Part shown: positions 60,420-64,000 of the stretch, piece after piece
How positions within the stretch are numbered: the stretch's first letter is position 1
Layout of the letters: the number at the start of each line of letters is the position of its first letter
Assembly: GCA_000153145.1 (NCBI GenBank)
Contig: CH672415.1
Span: 1,178,750 to 1,242,749, forward strand
Direction: 5' to 3'
DNA from: a marine actinobacterium PHSC20C1
Lineage (GTDB): Bacteria; Actinomycetota; Actinomycetes; Actinomycetales; Microbacteriaceae
DNA length: 64,000 bases
Notes under the pieces: model-generated
What the model was told of the DNA's origin: nothing
Database searches by the model: none
The model's input: only the letters and a program-made list of their open reading frames with translations
Position numbers and translations under genes: made by a program

Positions 60420-61573
60420 TCGGATGCCGCGTCTGCCAGAGCCGCCGCGCGAATAATCGTGCGCATTACTTCGCCATCGCGTTCGAAACTCAGTTCCCGT
60501 GATGCCTCATCTACACGCAGTTTTGTGCGAGCGATGGCATCAGGAGTCAGCGAACGAATAGACGCTACGCATTCGGCAACACCGAAGCCATCACTGACAA
60601 CCCCGAGTTCCTTGCTCTCGACAAGTTGCTGCATCTCAATGCTCGGTCCAACCGCAATGGCAAGGCGCGCTTGAACGTAGTCAAAGAATTTATTCGGGAG
60701 GGTGTATCGCGCGTTGGTGTGGGTCGGAGGTATCCAAAAGACGCCAACATCAAACCGATTAAGGGCCCCTGGCAGTTCAGCGGGAGTCACGGGAGGGTTA
60801 AACCGAATGGATGCGAGTCCCCCTGCCCGAGCCTTCAACTTTCGAAGATAGGCACCCCCGTCGCCACCCTCAACAAGAAAGAGATCAAGTGAGTAGCCCG
60901 ACCCGAGCTCTCTCGTGGCATCGATCATCGCTTCAAGGTTGCGGCCGTGGATTGCCGCCCCGCTATGCACCATTCTTATCGCCGAAGGATCAGCTTCCGA
61001 CGGACTCATTTGGCGCCAATGAGTCGAGTTGCGCACTACCGTCGGCCGAACGCCGTAGTCGCGCTCGTAAAGCCCCGCGATGGAGTCGCACACCGTTGAT
61101 GTCGCCGCGGATCGCGAAAGATATTTCGCGCAAATGTGTCTCATCAAGGGAGCGACCAAGATTCGCCAGGACAGTACGTGAGTGCGTTCCTCCGGCGCCC
61201 ACTCGTGCAGATCTGACCACACCGGGGCTCCGTGAGCCAGCGCATGAGCTGCGGGAATAGCGCGCGCGTCGTTCGCGACAACCAGATCGAATTTTTCGTC
61301 GGCAATCGCGGTGAGCGCAAACTGAACTGCGGGAGCTGCAAGCTCAGCACGCGACCACTGACGAAGTGCTAACAGCGCTACACCGCCTAGCGTTTGCGGC
61401 AGCGATGGGAGGTCCGCCGGGATCTCGACGTGAGCCGACGCATCCTCTGGCCGAGAGCCATAGCCAATTGTTGTGACGTGGCCAAACTCCGCCAAAATTC
61501 CAAGCTGCCGAAGGACACGCGCGTCGCGTTCGATCGGGGAAAACGAAATACAGAGAATCCGGAGCGGCGCCAT
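60416..61573 (-). CDS. Glycosyltransferase (GT4 family)
   Basis: A 385-residue GT-B protein: LRILCISFSPIERDARVLRQLGILAEFGHVTTIGYG (N-terminal Rossmann strand), TVCDSIAGLYERDYGVRPTVVRNSTHW (linker), and NRFDVGVFWIPPTHTNARYTLPNKFFDYVQARLAIAVGPSIEMQQLV (C-terminal nucleotide-sugar domain). Overlaps the next gene (ATGA). Divergent from the plus-strand glycosyltransferase, with 22 bases between start codons. Confidence 0.82.
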   Translation of the reverse strand: MAPLRILCISFSPIERDARVLRQLGILAEFGHVTTIGYGSRPEDASAHVEIPADLPSLPQTLGGVALLALRQWSRAELAAPAVQFALTAIADEKFDLVVANDARAIPAAHALAHGAPVWSDLHEWAPEERTHVLSWRILVAPLMRHICAKYLSRSAATSTVCDSIAGLYERDYGVRPTVVRNSTHWRQMSPSEADPSAIRMVHSGAAIHGRNLEAMIDATRELGSGYSLDLFLVEGGDGGAYLRKLKARAGGLASIRFNPPVTPAELPGALNRFDVGVFWIPPTHTNARYTLPNKFFDYVQARLAIAVGPSIEMQQLVESKELGVVSDGFGVAECVASIRSLTPDAIARTKLRVDEASRELSFERDGEVMRTIIRAAALADAASE

Positions 61574-61595
61574 AGTTCAATAGTAGGGTTCATGA

Positions 61596-62918
61596 GTGCC
61601 CAAACCTCACTTGCTCTACGTCGCTTGGGGCTATCCCCCCGCACGCGGCGCAGGAATGTACCGAGCACTAGCAACCGCAAACGCCTACGCCGAAGCGGGC
61701 TGGCGCGTTACTGTTCTGACCGCTACTCGTGAGACGTTCGCATCGCTGACAGGTACTGACGAACTCGCTGAACAGCAGATTCACTCTGCAATCACAGTTG
61801 TGCGCGTTCCCTTCGACCTCTCGCGGGGAGAGACCAACCTTTCGCGGTGGACACGACTTCGCGTAGCCTCACCACTCCTGTGGAGCTTCCTTAAGGCTCT
61901 GGCAGAGCGGGCTGCATTCCCTGAACCTCGCTACGGCGCCTGGCGTGTCCCCTTGGTCTCCGCTGCGCGCGAAGTCCACCGCCGCTCGCCCGTCGACCTG
62001 GTCATCAGCACGGCAAACCCCAACGTTGACTTCTTGCCTGGCTACTATCTCAACAAGAGCCACGGCATCCCCTACGTTATGGACTACCGCGACACGTGGC
62101 ATCTCGATATGTACCGAGGTTCGCGAATCGGCTCGCGATCTTCCCGCTCCGCGCGCTGGGAAAGAAAGCTAATAAAACACTCGAGCGAAGTGTGGTTCGT
62201 CAACAAGCCAATTCTCGAGTGGCATGCCAAAGAATTTCCCGCAGACGCCGCAAAATTCCACGTCGTCACCAACGGCTTCGATCCGGAATATCTGCAGGGT
62301 CAAGTTGACCGCATATCGTCTGCAGCCGGACTTACCTATGGGTACTTGGGCACAATTTATGGCCCAATGCCTGTTCGCGAGACGCTTGAGGGATGGCGGC
62401 AAGCGCGCAAACTCTCTCCAATTTTGGCGAAGTCAACGCTAGAGATCCACGGTCGCCTTGGGCACTATTCCGTACCCAATGCGGAGATCCTAGAACTCAT
62501 CGAGAGCTACGCCGGTGACGGTGTTCGCTATATGGGAATCGTTAGCAAGACACAGGTTGCCGAGGTGTACTCCCGGTTCGACGCGCTGCTTCTCATCCTT
62601 GGCCAGAGCACCTACATTACGAGCGGCAAGGTCTTCGAGTACGCAGGAACCGGCCTTCCCATCGCATCACTGCACCACCCAGAGACCGCTTCGACCACCG
62701 TGCTGCAGGACTACCCACGGTGGGTTGCAGCGGCAGATGTTTCCGTCGACAGTTTCGCTAACGCCATCGTTGAGCTCAGTACGATGGCGCTTGACTCAGA
62801 TTCAAACGCTCAGGATGAGGCAAGAGAGTCCGCGGCTCAATTCGAGCGGTTGAGGCAACTCGAACCTCGGATCTCAGAGTGGACTCGTCAAGTGATGTCA
62901 GAAGGTGGCAACAAGTGA
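61596..62918 (+). CDS. Glycosyltransferase (GT4 family, FkbM/Wbb-like)
   Basis: A 440-residue GT-B protein starting at a GTG. LLYVAWGYPPARGAGMYRALATANAYAEAGWRVTVLTA opens the N-terminal domain. VDLVISTANPNVDFLPGYYLNKSHGIPYVMDYRDTWHLDMYRG is an acceptor-domain hallmark. DALLLILGQSTYITSGKVFEYAGTGLPIASL closes it. Likely transfers a sugar onto a lipid- or glycan-linked acceptor. It overlaps the next gene by GTGA. Confidence 0.82.
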   Translation: MPKPHLLYVAWGYPPARGAGMYRALATANAYAEAGWRVTVLTATRETFASLTGTDELAEQQIHSAITVVRVPFDLSRGETNLSRWTRLRVASPLLWSFLKALAERAAFPEPRYGAWRVPLVSAAREVHRRSPVDLVISTANPNVDFLPGYYLNKSHGIPYVMDYRDTWHLDMYRGSRIGSRSSRSARWERKLIKHSSEVWFVNKPILEWHAKEFPADAAKFHVVTNGFDPEYLQGQVDRISSAAGLTYGYLGTIYGPMPVRETLEGWRQARKLSPILAKSTLEIHGRLGHYSVPNAEILELIESYAGDGVRYMGIVSKTQVAEVYSRFDALLLILGQSTYITSGKVFEYAGTGLPIASLHHPETASTTVLQDYPRWVAAADVSVDSFANAIVELSTMALDSDSNAQDEARESAAQFERLRQLEPRISEWTRQVMSEGGNK

Positions 62919-63421
62919 CACCCCTAACGGTGCTACTCCTCGTGGCCAACGATAGTGAAGCAACTGAGCGACTTGGGTCTCAATACCAGTCTGCGGGCCT
63001 TGCAGAAGCGATTGCCGCCGCGGTTAACCGCAACGTGGTGCTCACTATCGCCACACGCAACCCCGAAAAACACGCCAACAAGTCATACTCCCGCGACGCG
63101 ATTATCCACTCCATGCGAGCAGAACGTGCGCCTCTAGTTGACCGACTCCTGTTGGTGATGGGTGCGGAGAAGTTGCGCACAACTTTGTCCACGTCTCCGA
63201 TCGGCCGGCTCATTAACTCACTGAGCGCAACCGACCCATCCCGCATTTTTGCCAGGGCCTACCGGCAAAAACCTGCGAACGCTTCCGGGCACTTCGATCT
63301 CGTGATTGCGTTCGACACCGCCGCAATCCGAACAGCGTGGTCGTTCAATAAGCGCGACAGCACGACTGCCGCGGTCTTCGGCGACGCTGCCGCGATCGCC
63401 TACCTTCGCGATAACAATTAG
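62915..63421 (+). CDS. Short glycosyltransferase-N-terminal-like protein
   Basis: A 168-residue protein with a Rossmann-type opening (LTVLLLVANDSEATERLGSQYQSAGLAEAIAAAVNRNVVLTIATRN) and the FDLVIAFDTAAIRTAWSF strand pattern. It resembles the N-terminal half of a GT-B transferase without the catalytic C-terminal half. The start is GTG, coupled to the preceding stop (GTGA). It ends just before the convergent ABC gene. It may be a truncated transferase, a regulatory subunit or a degraded gene. No donor-binding motif is present. Confidence 0.55.
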   Translation: MTPLTVLLLVANDSEATERLGSQYQSAGLAEAIAAAVNRNVVLTIATRNPEKHANKSYSRDAIIHSMRAERAPLVDRLLLVMGAEKLRTTLSTSPIGRLINSLSATDPSRIFARAYRQKPANASGHFDLVIAFDTAAIRTAWSFNKRDSTTAAVFGDAAAIAYLRDNN

Positions 63422-63433
63422 TCGCTCTTCGCG

Positions 63434-64000
63434 CTAGCTGATCCCCGCGAGTGCCGCCTGCTCCGCGAACTCGGGAACCTGCGATACCAACTCTTCAAAC
63501 GTTCCGACTGCCACGATCCGACCATCCTGCATGAAGCACACTTGGTCATTATCGCGAATCGTCGAAAGCCGATGAGCTACCGAGACAATCGTAATTTCAC
63601 CCCGGAGTGAACGGATCGCTGACGCGACATCCGACTCGGTTTTCGTATCGAGCGCACTCGTTGCTTCATCAAGCACGAGAATCAGAGGGTCAGAGTAGAG
63701 AGCGCGCGCAATGCCGAGTCGTTGACGTTGTCCACCCGAGAGAGACATTCCTCGCTCCCCCACAGCCGAGTTCATTCCCTCGGGGCGCGACTCAACCGTC
63801 GTCCACAGCTGAGCACGTCGAAGCGCACTCTCGACTCGCTCCGCATCAAAATCGGTATTCCACACAAGCGCGACATTCTGCGCTATCGATCCCTCAAAAA
63901 TCGCCACGTCCTGGGGAACGTACCCAACGCGGGCCCTCCACGACGCCAGCACATTCTCCAAAGGCTCGCCATCGAGCTGGATCAGGCCGTCGGATGGAAC
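63434..64000 (-). CDS. ABC transporter ATPase domain, 5' truncated by the window (exporter type)
   Basis: The reading frame continues past the window end, so only the last 188 residues are seen. They contain the Q-loop (YVPQDVAIFEGSIAQNVAL), the signature LSGGQRQRLGIARAL, Walker B LILVLDEATSALD and the H-loop VAHRLST of an MsbA/type-I exporter (membrane domain fused upstream). It is convergent with the short glycosyltransferase-like gene. Probably exports lipid, polysaccharide or peptide. Substrate unknown. Confidence 0.9.
   Translation of the reverse strand, partial: VPSDGLIQLDGEPLENVLASWRARVGYVPQDVAIFEGSIAQNVALVWNTDFDAERVESALRRAQLWTTVESRPEGMNSAVGERGMSLSGGQRQRLGIARALYSDPLILVLDEATSALDTKTESDVASAIRSLRGEITIVSVAHRLSTIRDNDQVCFMQDGRIVAVGTFEELVSQVPEFAEQAALAGIS

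Overview
The window is chromosomal DNA of a high-GC Gram-positive actinobacterium, most likely of the family Microbacteriaceae (inference). The evidence is gene order. It carries a whiB1-pdtaS pair, the mtrA-mtrB-lpqB-comF-hpf-secA block with an Rv3235-type gene, a DUF4129/DUF4350/moxR/DUF58/SpoIIM/RDD block, and a manB-DUF3499-metallopeptidase-like-whiB2 block. These match well-known syntenic blocks of Mycobacterium tuberculosis (Rv3219-Rv3220c, Rv3235-Rv3246c, Rv3690-Rv3695, Rv3255c-Rv3260c). No rRNA and no CRISPR array was seen. One intact tRNA gene (tRNA-Lys, anticodon CTT) is present.

Layout. (1) 1-3.05 kb: a secreted, sortase-type surface protein whose C-terminal anchor is broken by a frameshift, then a short-chain dehydrogenase. 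(2) 3.06-16.23 kb: an apparent genomic island. Its right end is the 3' end of tRNA-Lys, and its left end is an imperfect 39-nt copy of that tRNA 3' end (35/39 identical). An N-terminally truncated tyrosine recombinase lies next to the tRNA. The cargo is one long minus-strand carbohydrate operon: two Gfo/Idh/MocA oxidoreductases, two TIM-barrel isomerase/epimerase-family enzymes, an alpha/beta hydrolase, a ribose-type ABC transporter and the remnant of a second one. A divergent ROK-family repressor faces it across a palindromic operator candidate. Two oxidoreductases plus two TIM-barrel enzymes is the enzyme set used in 3-keto-sugar routes such as levoglucosan catabolism, so an anhydrosugar or glycoside degradation island is the leading hypothesis.

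(3) 16.3-31.4 kb: core regulation and secretion genes: a Bcp peroxiredoxin, WhiB1, the PdtaS kinase, a CpaB/CpaE-like pair without visible pilus genes, a BldC-like protein, an Rv3235-like protein, SecA, the hibernation factor HPF, a ComF-type phosphoribosyltransferase and the LpqB/MtrB/MtrA envelope-sensing system. (4) 31.5-39.5 kb: a membrane-protein cluster with a MoxR ATPase and DUF58 protein, interrupted by a ferritin gene.

(5) 39.5-64 kb: sugar-nucleotide and surface-polysaccharide genes: phosphomannomutase, mannose-6-phosphate isomerase, two GDP-mannose dehydratase-like genes, UDP-glucose epimerase, a flippase, two Wzy/ligase-like membrane proteins, a giant membrane glycosyltransferase, four soluble glycosyltransferases and an ABC exporter cut by the window end. 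A CWB2-repeat surface protein and an acyl-CoA dehydrogenase lie among them. Three adjacent paralogous pairs suggest growth of this locus by tandem duplication.

All functional names come from reading motifs and remembered family features. No database search was run.
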